The notes under the pieces were generated by a model. The model had not been told where the DNA came from and ran no database searches. It was given only the letters and a program-made list of their open reading frames with translations. Source: Synergistes sp. (GTDB taxonomy: Bacteria; Synergistota; Synergistia; Synergistales; Synergistaceae). From it: a stretch of 63,686 nucleotides of DNA. Location of the stretch: positions 1 to 63,686 of the forward strand of contig JAFYJW010000020.1 in assembly GCA_017537925.1 (NCBI GenBank), in the 5' to 3' direction. The translations under genes were made by a program, and so were the position numbers. Shown piece after piece: positions 7,810 to 17,300 of this stretch; position 1 is the stretch's first letter, and each line of letters begins with the position of its first letter.

Positions 7810-9717
7810 TTATCTTTTGATAATTATCCTTTTATCTCCGACTCTTCTTGTGACCCCTATGCTGTCCAAATATTCCAGCATGGGCAGCATATACTTTCTG
7901 CTGCTTCCGGTAGCGTCTCTGATCGACGCCATCGTAAGGTCGCCCGTTATTTCCGTAAGCTTCTTCCTGAAATACATCTCAACTTCTTTGATGCATATGA
8001 AGCCGCCGTTCAATAGGACTATCTCCTTTTTTTCCCTGAGAGAGGAGATAACGCGCTGCATCGTCTCATCAGAAATGCCTGCGGCGTTCTTTGCCTCTTC
8101 TATCGTAGGCATGCTGCATCCGGCTTTCAGCGCTGAATTTCTGACCGACTCAACGGCGGCTGCAAACTCTTCCTCGTTAAAGGGCTCAAAGCCGGCAAGC
8201 CGCGCGCGTTCGTCCTTATATGATATCGCGCCGTGTCTGTCAAAGAGCGACAAGAGCCCTTTCGCGTATTTAATGTCCGATATGGCAAGTGCTTTTGCGC
8301 ATTCCTCCGCAGGCATGCCCATCCTCTCCGGGTGCTCCGCGTGGAATGATGAGAGGATGTCCGAAAGCTTCTGCTCAAGGAAAGCAAATCTCGATTTTGA
8401 GAGTATGACGGCGTCGCCCTCTCTGACTATGAATATATCTCCGCGCGCTTCGGCTGGCGAGAGCGCGCGCATAAGCTCCGGGAGCGTCGCTTCGTTGAGC
8501 GCGGCCGCCTCCTGTGCCGGTATTTCTCCTTTATAGTCTGCTATGGCGGCAATTCTCTCTTTCAGCGGGGCGTCGTTTTCAAGCCTTTTCAGATAATCGG
8601 AAAGCGCCTTCTGCGCATATTTGTTTTTCGGCCTTTCTCCCGATGCGGAGAGTACAACGCCTCCGGCCGTCGTTACAAGGGGGCTGTAGTTTCGCAGGAT
8701 GAAATGCGCGCCTATATGCGCAGCTGCCGGCGTTTCGGTTATAAGCTGCGCTTCCGCGCTTTCTCCCGGCTGCAGAACGGTGCGGTCGATAAGCGAAAGC
8801 CTTGCTACGCTGTCCGATGTGCCCACATGCAGCCTCATGCGCTGCCAGTGCTTTATCGGTTTTGCGTCAGGGAGCGCTCTTACCGATACGTTTATACAGT
8901 TCGATGAGGTAAAACGCCCTTTTGCCGCGACGACGTCGCCTCTTTTTACGCCGTCCAGCGGGACGCCTGCAAGATTTGCCGCGACGCGCTGTCCGGCGGA
9001 AGCACGTTCCACAGACTCGCCGTGGACCTGCAGCGACCGCACCTTCGAGAAGACGCCCTGCGGCAGTATCTCCACTTCATCGCCTTCGCGGACTTCTCCT
9101 TTTATTGCCGTTCCGGTGACGGTCGTGCCGAAGCCCGATACATGAAACGCCCTGTCCACAGGCATGAAAAAGGGTCCTTTTCTGTCTCGGGGAACCGCGT
9201 TTTCCGTCATCTTCATGAGTTCGTTTTTCAGCTCGGCAATCCCCGCTCCCGTCACGGCGGATACTTTCATGACAGGTTTGTCTTCAAGGAACGTGCCGGA
9301 AATGAGATTTCTGACGTCCTCTGCGGCAAGCTCCAGCATCTCTTCGTCGACCAGGTCTGTCTTGTTGATCACAGTAAGTCCGTTTTCTATTCCAAGAAGA
9401 GAGAGGATAGCAAGGTGTTCGCGCGTCTGCGGCATAACGCCGTCGTCTGCCGCCACGACCAGCATGACGGCGTCTATACCGGCAGCGCCTGCCACCATCT
9501 GCCTGATGAATCTCTCGTGTCCCGGGACGTCTATGATGCTGACCGTGAGCCCCGACGGCAGCTCAAGCGGCGCAAATCCGAGCTCTATCGTCATGCCGCG
9601 CTCTTTCTCTTCGGCGAGACGGTCGCAGTCCACACCGGTAAGAGCGCGCACCAGCGCCGTCTTGCCGTGGTCTATATGCCCTGACGTGCCGATCACGAAA
9701 GGATATTCGTTACGCAT
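7810..9717 (-). CDS. selB: Selenocysteine-specific translation elongation factor SelB
   Basis: GTPase of 635 residues that delivers Sec-tRNA(Sec) to UGA codons by binding the SECIS hairpin. G1 is [15 protein letters not shown]3 is DVPGHE, G4 is NKTD, followed by EF-Tu-like barrels and a C-terminal array of winged helices (the last at about 570-635) that binds the mRNA hairpin. The start overlaps the end of selA by eight bases, so the two are translationally coupled. With selA this shows the organism makes selenoproteins. Confidence 0.96.
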   Translation of the reverse strand: MRNEYPFVIGTSGHIDHGKTALVRALTGVDCDRLAEEKERGMTIELGFAPLELPSGLTVSIIDVPGHERFIRQMVAGAAGIDAVMLVVAADDGVMPQTREHLAILSLLGIENGLTVINKTDLVDEEMLELAAEDVRNLISGTFLEDKPVMKVSAVTGAGIAELKNELMKMTENAVPRDRKGPFFMPVDRAFHVSGFGTTVTGTAIKGEVREGDEVEILPQGVFSKVRSLQVHGESVERASAGQRVAANLAGVPLDGVKRGDVVAAKGRFTSSNCINVSVRALPDAKPIKHWQRMRLHVGTSDSVARLSLIDRTVLQPGESAEAQLITETPAAAHIGAHFILRNYSPLVTTAGGVVLSASGERPKNKYAQKALSDYLKRLENDAPLKERIAAIADYKGEIPAQEAAALNEATLPELMRALSPAEARGDIFIVREGDAVILSKSRFAFLEQKLSDILSSFHAEHPERMGMPAEECAKALAISDIKYAKGLLSLFDRHGAISYKDERARLAGFEPFNEEEFAAAVESVRNSALKAGCSMPTIEEAKNAAGISDETMQRVISSLREKKEIVLLNGGFICIKEVEMYFRKKLTEITGDLTMASIRDATGSSRKYMLPMLEYLDSIGVTRRVGDKRIIIKR

Positions 9718-11149
9718 CGGAAGCGTCTTCTTTGCCTATGCAGAGTATTTCCGCGAGAGCTTCGATTATCCTCTCTTCGTCTTTCCCGCGGAGCGTCCTC
9801 ATGTGGAAGAGGACCCTGTCGTCTGCCGCGCCTGCTATCACGTGCGCCGAACTCATGCGCAGCCTTTCTGCAAGCCTGCCGGAGTTCCCTAACTCTGGCA
9901 GGCTCAGCGCCACAGCGCATCCGTCGAGCTCAGACTGCGGGAAGCTCCCGCCGCCGACCGCGTCGCGGACCGGAACGACATCGATGAGACAGCGCTGCAC
10001 CTTTGTTTTTTTCAAAAGCGCTTTCAGCTTTCGTGCAAGGCGTCTTGCCGCGGGCAGCAGATCTTCCTTTTTTCTGAATATCATCTCAACTGTGGGCACA
10101 GCTTGTTCTTCACCGCGCAGATAAAGGCGCAGCGTGGCTTCAAAGGCCGCAAGAGTCATCTTGTCGACGCGCAGCGCGCGCAGCAGCTGATGCTTCTTCA
10201 GTTTGTCAATAATGTCCTTTCTGCCTGCTATGACTCCGACCTGCGGCCCGCCTAAAAGTTTGTCTCCCGAGAACGTGACTATATCGCATCCCGCTTTGAG
10301 CGACCGGGCCACGGTAGGGTCGTTTTCGCCCGTAAGCCCTGCCTGCGACATATCTATCAGCATGCCGCTGCCCAGGTCTTCCATAAGGATGAGCCCGCGC
10401 GAATGCGCAAGCGCGGCAAGTTCTTCCCTTGTCACCGCCGAATGGAAGCCCGTGATGCAGTAGTTTGAGGGGTGCACCTTTAAAAGGACGGCGCATTCTT
10501 CCGTTATCGCGTCTTCGTAATCTTTGAGGTATGTCCTGTTGGTGGTCCCGACTTCTATCATTTTTGTGCCGGAAAGTGACATTATCTCCGGTATGCGGAA
10601 GGAGCCGCCTATCTCCACAAGCTCGCCGCGCGAGATTATGGATTCTTTGTCTTTGGCAAGCGCAGACAGCGCAAGAATCACAGCGGCGGCGTTGTTGTTC
10701 ACGGCAAGCGCGGCTTCTGCTCCGGTAAGTCTTTTAAGCAGCCATTCCACATGGTCGTTCCGGCTTCCTCTTGTGCCTTCTTCAAGCGAATATTCGAGAG
10801 TGCTGTAGGAAGCGGCGGCGGCTGTGAGCGCGTCTACCGCCTCTTTTGCGAGCAGCGAGCGCCCGAGGTTGGTGTGTATCACGACCCCTGTCGCGTTTAC
10901 TACGGGCGCAAGCGACGGCGCGGATTTTTTCTCTATCAGCCTGCGCGCGTCTTCAGCTATCGTCTCCGCGTCAAAAGCGGTGTCGGGATCTTTTATTATT
11001 CTTTCGCGCTGACGGGCAAGCAGATCGGTTATCAGCGATTTTATCGTTTCCCGACCGATTTTTTTTTCATATTCTGCCACCCAGGGCAGAGAGAGAAGCC
11101 TGTCCATGGAAGGAATTTGTCTCATTATCTGCTGCAGCCTGACGTCCAA
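9710..11149 (-). CDS. selA: L-seryl-tRNA(Sec) selenium transferase SelA
   Basis: PLP enzyme of 479 residues that converts Ser-tRNA(Sec) to Sec-tRNA(Sec) using selenophosphate. The N-terminal helical region ([10 protein letters not shown]), [16 protein letters not shown] and the PLP-lysine block [11 protein letters not shown] are characteristic. The start is a TTG at 11149 with GGAGG seven bases ahead. It is the first gene of the selAB operon. No tRNA-Sec gene or selD is visible in the window. Confidence 0.96.
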   Translation of the reverse strand: MDVRLQQIMRQIPSMDRLLSLPWVAEYEKKIGRETIKSLITDLLARQRERIIKDPDTAFDAETIAEDARRLIEKKSAPSLAPVVNATGVVIHTNLGRSLLAKEAVDALTAAAASYSTLEYSLEEGTRGSRNDHVEWLLKRLTGAEAALAVNNNAAAVILALSALAKDKESIISRGELVEIGGSFRIPEIMSLSGTKMIEVGTTNRTYLKDYEDAITEECAVLLKVHPSNYCITGFHSAVTREELAALAHSRGLILMEDLGSGMLIDMSQAGLTGENDPTVARSLKAGCDIVTFSGDKLLGGPQVGVIAGRKDIIDKLKKHQLLRALRVDKMTLAAFEATLRLYLRGEEQAVPTVEMIFRKKEDLLPAARRLARKLKALLKKTKVQRCLIDVVPVRDAVGGGSFPQSELDGCAVALSLPELGNSGRLAERLRMSSAHVIAGAADDRVLFHMRTLRGKDEERIIEALAEILCIGKEDASDA

Positions 11150-11206
11150 GTTAGATCCTCCCGCACTGTATGTTATTTGTTAATTATATATTAAAGCTTT
11201 TGTAAA

Positions 11207-12313
11207 TCATATTATATCGGACCAGATCATATTCGCGACGCGCATGCCCTTTTTCGTGAGCCGTACGCCGCATGCGTCCTTTTCATACAGCTCGTGCGGA
11301 AATTTTTCAACAGCCGCGGATACCGCGCGGTAATTATCCAGCCCCTGTTCTTTTATAAAGTTCTCCGCGCATATGCCGCTGCTCATCCTGAGCGCAAGCA
11401 CGGCTGCCTCACGGGCACGCTTTTCCGGGGCAAGCGTCTCACTTTCCGCTTCCGGCAGAGCGCCGCTTTTTATGCATTCGGCGTAGCGTGCGAGGGAGCC
11501 TATGTTTTTATAGCGCCTGCCTGAGATATAACCTGCGGCGGCAGGGCCCGCTCCTATATATTCACCGTTTTGCCAGTAGTTTATATTGTGGCGGCTCTCA
11601 TGCCCCGGTCTTGCGAAATTGGCGATCTCATACTGAGTATAGCCTTTCTTCGGGAGATACCACTGGGCCCATCTGTAAGGGGCGTATCCGTCCCCTAATT
11701 CTTCGGGACCGAGCGACTCCCACGGGGTGCCTTCCTCCGGCGTCAGCTGATAGAGCGAAATGTGCGCCAGACCGCTGTGCGCCGCTTCTCTCAGCGAAAG
11801 TCCCCAGCTTCTGAAAGTCTGCCCGGGCAGCCCGAAAATAAGATCGGCGTTCACGTCGAAGCCGAAAGAAAGAGCGCGGCTTACCGCGCGCCTTGCTTCA
11901 TCCGCGCAGTGGACTCTCCCCATCAGTGAAAGCTCCGCGTCATTGAAGCTCTGGACGCCGATGCTCACGCGCGTGACGCGCCACTCTTTCCATACTTCAA
12001 GATGCTCACTGGTCATCGAATTCGGATTTGCCTCGACCGTCACTTCTGCGCCGGCCGCAAAGGCAAAGTTTTTTTCGAGAAGCGCGGCAAGAGTCCGCCA
12101 CTGCGAAGGGGTAAGCATCGTTGGCGTGCCTCCGCCTATGTAGCATGTCTCAAGCGGCGCGGTATGTTTTTTTGCCCTCATGGAAAGCTCGGCGGAGAGC
12201 GCCTCAAGATAGAGGGCGCGCTCTCCGCTTTCAGGCACGCTGCTTACGAACGCGCAGTAATTGCATTTGCGCTCGCAGAAAGGTACGTGGATATAAAGCG
12301 ATCTTGCCGGCAT
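11207..12313 (-). CDS. hemW: HemW-like radical SAM protein
   Basis: Protein of 368 residues with the radical SAM motif CERKCNYC near the N-terminus and GGGTPTML, typical of the HemN/HemW family. HemW members bind heme and lack the extra features needed for coproporphyrinogen dehydrogenation, so the annotation as a heme chaperone is preferred to HemN. It lies 13 bases after lepA on the same strand, the common lepA-hemW pairing in bacteria. Confidence 0.9.
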   Translation of the reverse strand: MPARSLYIHVPFCERKCNYCAFVSSVPESGERALYLEALSAELSMRAKKHTAPLETCYIGGGTPTMLTPSQWRTLAALLEKNFAFAAGAEVTVEANPNSMTSEHLEVWKEWRVTRVSIGVQSFNDAELSLMGRVHCADEARRAVSRALSFGFDVNADLIFGLPGQTFRSWGLSLREAAHSGLAHISLYQLTPEEGTPWESLGPEELGDGYAPYRWAQWYLPKKGYTQYEIANFARPGHESRHNINYWQNGEYIGAGPAAAGYISGRRYKNIGSLARYAECIKSGALPEAESETLAPEKRAREAAVLALRMSSGICAENFIKEQGLDNYRAVSAAVEKFPHELYEKDACGVRLTKKGMRVANMIWSDII

Positions 12314-12326
12314 ATCGGTCCGCCGG

Positions 12327-14138
12327 TCAGTTATCTTCCGCTTTTGTTACGTCCATGAAGGCAAGGAACGCTTCCTGCGGTATCGAAACGTGTCCGACCT
12401 GCTTCATGCGCTTTTTGCCTTCCTTCTGCTTTTCGAGCAGTTTGCGCTTGCGCGTGACGTCGCCCCCGTAGCACTTTGCGAGGACGTCCTTGCGCACAGC
12501 CTTGATATTCATGCGTACAATGACTTTTTTGCCTATCGCGGCCTGCACCGGGACTTCGAAAAGCTGGCGCGGTATAAGCTCCTTGAGCCTGCCGACCACG
12601 GCGTGTCCCCTGTGGTACGCCTGATCCGCGTGGCATATAAATGAAAAAGCGTCTACCGGCTCCTCCTGCAGAAGCACGTCGACCTTTACGAGGTTTGCCG
12701 CGCGGAAGCCTATATGCTCGTAATCGAGGGAAGCATAGCCTCTGGTGCATGACTTAAGCCTGTCGTGGAAGTCGAGTATGAATTCCGCAAGCGGCATGTC
12801 GTATGTAAGGCGCACGCGCTCCGGAGCTATATAGTCCATGCCGACATACGTTCCTCGCTTTTCCTGACAGAGCTGCATCGCGGCGCCGACGAAGCGGTCC
12901 GGCATGAATATCGAAAGCTTTATATAAGGCTCCCGGATCTCCGTAATGCTTACCTGTCCCGGGAAATCGGATGGGCGGTGCGCTTCTATTATGCTGCCGT
13001 CGGTCAGCACTATCTGGTATACGACGTTCGGCGCGGTCGCTACGAGGTCTACGCCGAACTCGCGGTTCAGCCTCTCCTTGGCTATCTCCATATGAAGCAG
13101 CCCTAAGAAGCCGCAGCGGAAGCCGAAGCCGAGCGCCGCCGAGTTCTCCGGCTCGAAGCTGATCGCGGAGTCGTTGATCTGCAGCTTTTCAAGAGCTTCA
13201 CGGAGCTGGTTGATATCCTCGCGCTCTATAGGGTAGAAGCCGCAGAAGACGACCGGCTTTACCTTTTTGTATCCGGCAAGAGGCGCTGACGCCGGTTTTG
13301 CGCTGTCAGTCACTGTGTCGCCGACGTGAGCCTCGTCTATCGTCTTGATGCTCGCGCAGATATAGCCGACCTCGCCGGGGCCTAAAGATGCGACCGAGAG
13401 CATGTCCGGCTTGAAGACGCCTACGTCGGTAAGCTCATACTCCTGAGCCGTTGCCATGAAGCGGACGTGCTGCCCGGCGGAAAGCGTGCCGTTTACGACG
13501 CGCACGTAGCATATGACGCCGCGGTAGTTGTCGTATACCGAATCAAAGATAAGAGCCTGCAGCGGCGCTGATGCGTCGCCGGACGGAGCCGGCACGTCGC
13601 GCACGATTCTTTCAAGCAGATCGCTTACGCCTTCTCCCGTCTTTGCGGAGAGCATCACCGCGTCCGAAGCATCTATGCCTATTATCTCCTCTAACTCCTT
13701 CTTTACCTGATCGGGATGGGAGGAGGGGAGGTCGATCTTATTCAGCACCGGGAGCAGCTCAAGGTCAAGGTCGGCAGCCATGTAGCTGTTTGCGACCGTC
13801 TGCGCCTCGACTCCCTGAGACGCGTCCACTACCAGTACAGCTCCCTCGCATGCGGCAAGAGAGCGTGAGACTTCGTATGAAAAATCTACATGCCCCGGAG
13901 TGTCTATCAGATTGAGAATATATTCCCTGCCGTCGGCCGCTTTGTAATCCATGCGCACAGGGACGGATTTTATCGTGATCCCGCGTTCCCGTTCTATCTC
14001 AAGCATATCTAAAAGCTGCGCTTTCATGTTCCGCTTGTCTATCGTTCCGGTAGCTTCGAGCAAACGGTCGGAGAGAGTTGATTTTCCGTGGTCTACGTGG
14101 GCTATGATGCTGAAATTTCTAATATTTTCATATTTCAC
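12327..14138 (-). CDS. lepA: Elongation factor 4 (LepA)
   Basis: Ribosomal back-translocase GTPase of 603 residues. The N-terminal [15 protein letters not shown] (G1), DTPGHVDF (G3) and NKIDLPSS (G4) belong to the LepA group, and the C-terminal SYDYE-like and [10 protein letters not shown] tail is specific to LepA. The start is a GTG at 14138 with AGGAG about 12 bases upstream. It is transcribed with hemW and diverges from rsmA. Confidence 0.96.
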   Translation of the reverse strand: MKYENIRNFSIIAHVDHGKSTLSDRLLEATGTIDKRNMKAQLLDMLEIERERGITIKSVPVRMDYKAADGREYILNLIDTPGHVDFSYEVSRSLAACEGAVLVVDASQGVEAQTVANSYMAADLDLELLPVLNKIDLPSSHPDQVKKELEEIIGIDASDAVMLSAKTGEGVSDLLERIVRDVPAPSGDASAPLQALIFDSVYDNYRGVICYVRVVNGTLSAGQHVRFMATAQEYELTDVGVFKPDMLSVASLGPGEVGYICASIKTIDEAHVGDTVTDSAKPASAPLAGYKKVKPVVFCGFYPIEREDINQLREALEKLQINDSAISFEPENSAALGFGFRCGFLGLLHMEIAKERLNREFGVDLVATAPNVVYQIVLTDGSIIEAHRPSDFPGQVSITEIREPYIKLSIFMPDRFVGAAMQLCQEKRGTYVGMDYIAPERVRLTYDMPLAEFILDFHDRLKSCTRGYASLDYEHIGFRAANLVKVDVLLQEEPVDAFSFICHADQAYHRGHAVVGRLKELIPRQLFEVPVQAAIGKKVIVRMNIKAVRKDVLAKCYGGDVTRKRKLLEKQKEGKKRMKQVGHVSIPQEAFLAFMDVTKAEDN

Positions 14139-14268
14139 TGCGCGAATTCACTCCTTTGGTGCCGCGTTCTATTTTATCCGATAAGGGCGCGCCGCCGCAA
14201 TGATAAAATCCTTCTTCGATGATAAAATAAAAGCATACGGGCGCCGCTGCGCCTGAAACAGAAAGTGC

Positions 14269-15141
14269 GTGTTGCATGTGGCTGTAAGAAAACATTTTAC
14301 GCATAATACGGATATAGGGCAGAATTTCCTGATAGACGGCACGATAGCCGCGTTCATGGCGGAGCGGGCGGAACTCTGCGAAAAGGACGTCGTTCTTGAG
14401 ATAGGCCCGGGGGACGGCGCGCTTACCCGCGCTCTTCTGCGCACGCCCCTTTCAGTGCTGTACGCGCTTGAGGTGGACGAGCGGCTGCGCGGATGCCTTG
14501 AGAATATCGCGTCGCGCGACGGACGCTGCCGCCCAGTATTCTGCGACGCTCTCAGATTCGACTACAAAAGCGGCCTTGACGCTCTCCCCTCAAAAATAAT
14601 AGCGAACCTCCCGTACCATATAACGACGCCGCTCTTATGGACGCTTCTTGAGCAGCTTGCGCCTCTCGGGGCAGAGTATATGCTCCTTATGGTGCAGAAG
14701 GAGGCTGCCGCGCGCATGGCGTCCGCTGCCGGGCATAAGGACCGTTCGCCGCTCGGTATAACGATAGAGGCTATGGGGGAGGCCGAAGTCCTGCGTTTAG
14801 TCCCGCCGTCGGCGTTCCATCCTCAGCCGAAGGTAATGTCGGCAATAATCGAGATTCGAATATCGAAAAACAGAAATATCGCAAACGATAAAAAATGGCG
14901 CCGCCTGCTTGCCGCCTCATTCAGCCAGCGGCGCAAGACGCTCTGCAACAACTGGTGCGCGGGCCTTGGCGCGTCCGGCATGTCGCGCGATAAAGCGCTT
15001 GAGATACTGTCGCGTCACGGCCTTCCCCCGCTTGCGAGGGCGGAGGAACTGCCGCTTGAAAAATGGTTCGGGCTCATGGAAGATCCGGCCTTTGTTTTGA
15101 ACGCTTCCGAAAAAGAGGATAAAAATGTACTGGAATCTTGA
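14269..15141 (+). CDS. rsmA: 16S rRNA dimethyladenosine transferase
   Basis: SAM-dependent RsmA/KsgA of about 290 residues that dimethylates A1518 and A1519 of 16S rRNA. Motifs: GQNFLID, VLEIGPGDGALT (SAM loop) and ANLPYHITTPLL (active site NLPY). The start is uncertain: GTG at 14269, TTG at 14272 and GTG at 14278 are all in frame, and no clear ribosome site lies ahead. The 3' end overlaps trmB by 17 bases. The divergent lepA gene shares the upstream region. Confidence 0.93.
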   Translation: MLHVAVRKHFTHNTDIGQNFLIDGTIAAFMAERAELCEKDVVLEIGPGDGALTRALLRTPLSVLYALEVDERLRGCLENIASRDGRCRPVFCDALRFDYKSGLDALPSKIIANLPYHITTPLLWTLLEQLAPLGAEYMLLMVQKEAAARMASAAGHKDRSPLGITIEAMGEAEVLRLVPPSAFHPQPKVMSAIIEIRISKNRNIANDKKWRRLLAASFSQRRKTLCNNWCAGLGASGMSRDKALEILSRHGLPPLARAEELPLEKWFGLMEDPAFVLNASEKEDKNVLES

Positions 15142-16057
15142 TAAAGTTATCGTTGCTCAGAATGAAGCTCTGCCTATCGACTGGAAGAAAGTATTCAGGC
15201 ATGAGCGCATGCTCGTGGAGATAGGCTTCGGCAACGGGGAATTCCTTGAGTTTCTTGCAAAAAACGATCCCGAAGCTTTAGTGGTGGGGATAGAAGTTTC
15301 GCAGCTCTGCGCGGCAAAGGGCGCGCGCAGGGCAATGTACGCGGGGCTTGAGAACGTGCGCATAATGCACGGGGACGCGCGCTTCCTGCTGCGGCACTGC
15401 TTCGCGCCGCAGAGCGCGGACAGGGTATATATGAACTTCCCCTGCCCGTGGCCGAAGACGCGCCACGCGCAGCGGCGCGTAACGGTGCCCTCATTCTGCG
15501 GCCTTATGGAGCGCCTTATCGCTCCCGGCGGCGCTTTTGAGCTGGCGACTGACGTCGAGTGGTACGCGCGCGAAGCGGCGGAATCCTTTGACGCAGCGCC
15601 ATCTTTTAAGATAGAGACGCTTGAGAAGAACCCGCTGCGCCCCTACCTGACAAAATATGAGCGCAAATGGAAAGCGATGGGCAAGGATACGTGGCGGCTG
15701 GTCGCGCGCAGGGAAGGACCGGCCTTTAAAGAAAGTGAATGCGAAGGGGATTGGCCTATGGAGTACGAAGCTGATGCAAAAAAAAGCGCGGCGGAACTTG
15801 CCGGCGCCTTAAAGGGACGCGAAGGGCGCGCAGCCGACGGAAGCGGACACTGGGTATTCCGCGACGCCTTTGTCTCTGACGACGGAGCGGCGCTCCTGCT
15901 CGTCATAACGGCAGACGAGGGCTTCGAACAGCATTTCTATATAAAACTGCTTGAAAGCCCGCGCGGCATCACCGTGAAGGTCGACTCGGTAGGGCATCCC
16001 TTCCGCACGCCGTCGATGAGGGCCGCACTTATGGCCGCGCTCGACGCGGCAAAATAG
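15125..16057 (+). CDS. trmB: tRNA (guanine-N7-)-methyltransferase with C-terminal extension
   Basis: TrmB forms m7G46 in tRNA. The SAM-binding block MLVEIGFGNGEFLEF, the GIEVSQLCA segment and the FPCPWPKTRH motif (FPDPW-like in most members) mark the family. At 310 residues it is roughly 90 longer than typical TrmB; the extra C-terminal part (from about residue 215) includes a conserved-looking domain ending HPFRTPSMRAALMAALD. ATG follows GAGGATAAA and overlaps rsmA, so the two RNA methyltransferases are coupled. Confidence 0.88.
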   Translation: MYWNLDKVIVAQNEALPIDWKKVFRHERMLVEIGFGNGEFLEFLAKNDPEALVVGIEVSQLCAAKGARRAMYAGLENVRIMHGDARFLLRHCFAPQSADRVYMNFPCPWPKTRHAQRRVTVPSFCGLMERLIAPGGAFELATDVEWYAREAAESFDAAPSFKIETLEKNPLRPYLTKYERKWKAMGKDTWRLVARREGPAFKESECEGDWPMEYEADAKKSAAELAGALKGREGRAADGSGHWVFRDAFVSDDGAALLLVITADEGFEQHFYIKLLESPRGITVKVDSVGHPFRTPSMRAALMAALDAAK

Positions 16058-16060
16058 ACG

Positions 16061-17215
16061 TTATTTTCCCGCGGGGGATATCCTGCGCCAGAAGAGGATA
16101 TAAAGCAGCGAAGCCGCGGCGAAAGCAAATATCCCTATTATGCGGAAAGTGTTTACGGCGCCGCAGAGCGGCGACATCTGACCGAATATCATAGGCGACA
16201 GGAACCAGCCTATGTCGTTGACAAGCAGCACAAGGCCGGTCGCTTTAGGGTAATACTTCGGCGGCAGCAGGTCTCCCGCAAGCGACAGCGAAGTCGGGAA
16301 AGCTATCCCGATTCCAAATCCGAACATAAGACCCCAGAAGGCAAAGAGCAGATAAGATGAGCATGCGGCAGCGCCGGCAAGAGACAGCCCCATAAGCGCC
16401 ACAGCCGGCGCTTCAAGTTTTGTGCGCGGTATTCCGGATATAAGGCGGAAACCGGCCGTGCGTATAAACACTGAAGAAATGCCCTCCGCAGCCATAAAAC
16501 ATGACGCGGGAACCAGAATCTCTTTCGCAAGCGACGCTATCGATACAGTCATTGCGTCTGCTAAAGACAGGACCGATACTGTGACAAGCAGAAGCAGCAG
16601 GCCGCGCGTCCTGAAAAGTTCCGTGTAGCTTCCCCAGCTCTCGATCTTTTTTGCGCTGTACTGCAGATCTTCGGCTGAAAACGACGCCGCGGCGCATAAA
16701 ACGGAAAAGAAGACTGGGGACCACACGAACGCGGCGTCCCAGCCCATTGAGATGAACCATTCGCACAGAGGCACCGCGGTCGCTATCGGAAGCATCGAAC
16801 CGGTAGTGAAAAGAGCGGTCCCGATTCCCCGCGTCGCATCATCAAGAAGCAGCGGCAGAGCGGCCATCGCCGCGACATGCATGACGCTGCATCCCACGCC
16901 CGTCAGCGCGCGCATCAGCATCAGCAGCGGCGTGTTGTGAAGCGATAACGCAACTCCTGCCGCCGCAGCAGCGCTCAGCAGCGCACCAGCAGTCATCGTG
17001 CGCTTAATATTCAGCCTTTCCATCACCGCGCTTCCGACCGGCCTGCACAAGAGGACGACAATGTAATAAACGCTGAAGAAAAGTCCGACCTCGCGCGCCG
17101 TCGCCCCGGCCTTATCCTCGTAGAAAGGGCCGAAGAGGAAGTAGCAGTTCGATACGCAGGTTATGAAAAAGTTCGCTGTAAATATGAGGAATAGCTGGAA
17201 ATGGCTTCTGCGCAT
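16061..17215 (-). CDS. MFS transporter
   Basis: Twelve-helix major facilitator protein of 384 residues. Helices are evident from LFLIFTANFFITCV through LLYILFWRR; the loop between helices 2 and 3 carries RPVGSAVMERL, an MFS motif-A-like segment. It is convergent with trmB with only three bases between stops. Substrate cannot be deduced; the family is mostly proton-linked exporters or sugar/organic-acid importers. Confidence 0.85.
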   Translation of the reverse strand: MRRSHFQLFLIFTANFFITCVSNCYFLFGPFYEDKAGATAREVGLFFSVYYIVVLLCRPVGSAVMERLNIKRTMTAGALLSAAAAAGVALSLHNTPLLMLMRALTGVGCSVMHVAAMAALPLLLDDATRGIGTALFTTGSMLPIATAVPLCEWFISMGWDAAFVWSPVFFSVLCAAASFSAEDLQYSAKKIESWGSYTELFRTRGLLLLLVTVSVLSLADAMTVSIASLAKEILVPASCFMAAEGISSVFIRTAGFRLISGIPRTKLEAPAVALMGLSLAGAAACSSYLLFAFWGLMFGFGIGIAFPTSLSLAGDLLPPKYYPKATGLVLLVNDIGWFLSPMIFGQMSPLCGAVNTFRIIGIFAFAAASLLYILFWRRISPAGK

Positions 17216-17250
17216 ATTATTGCCCCCGGAGTGTGGAAGAACTTAAATTA

Positions 17251-17280
17251 AAAGGGACGCCCCGTTAAAGAGAGCGTCCC
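17251..17280 (-). terminator. Terminator of the EF-G-like gene
   Basis: Minus-strand stem of 7 bp (17274-17280 with 17254-17260), followed by TTTTAATTT. It lies 20 bases after the stop of the EF-G-like gene. Confidence 0.7.
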
Positions 17281-17300
17281 GCGTAGATTCGCCTGAAAGA

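Noticed and set aside
9710-11206. tRNA-Sec gene near selA-selB
   Set aside because: The flanking DNA does not fold into a long-variable-arm tRNA; no CCA-ended 95-base structure was seen.
14900-15100. Alternate frame in rsmA
   Set aside because: Shadow of the methyltransferase gene with arginine-rich composition.
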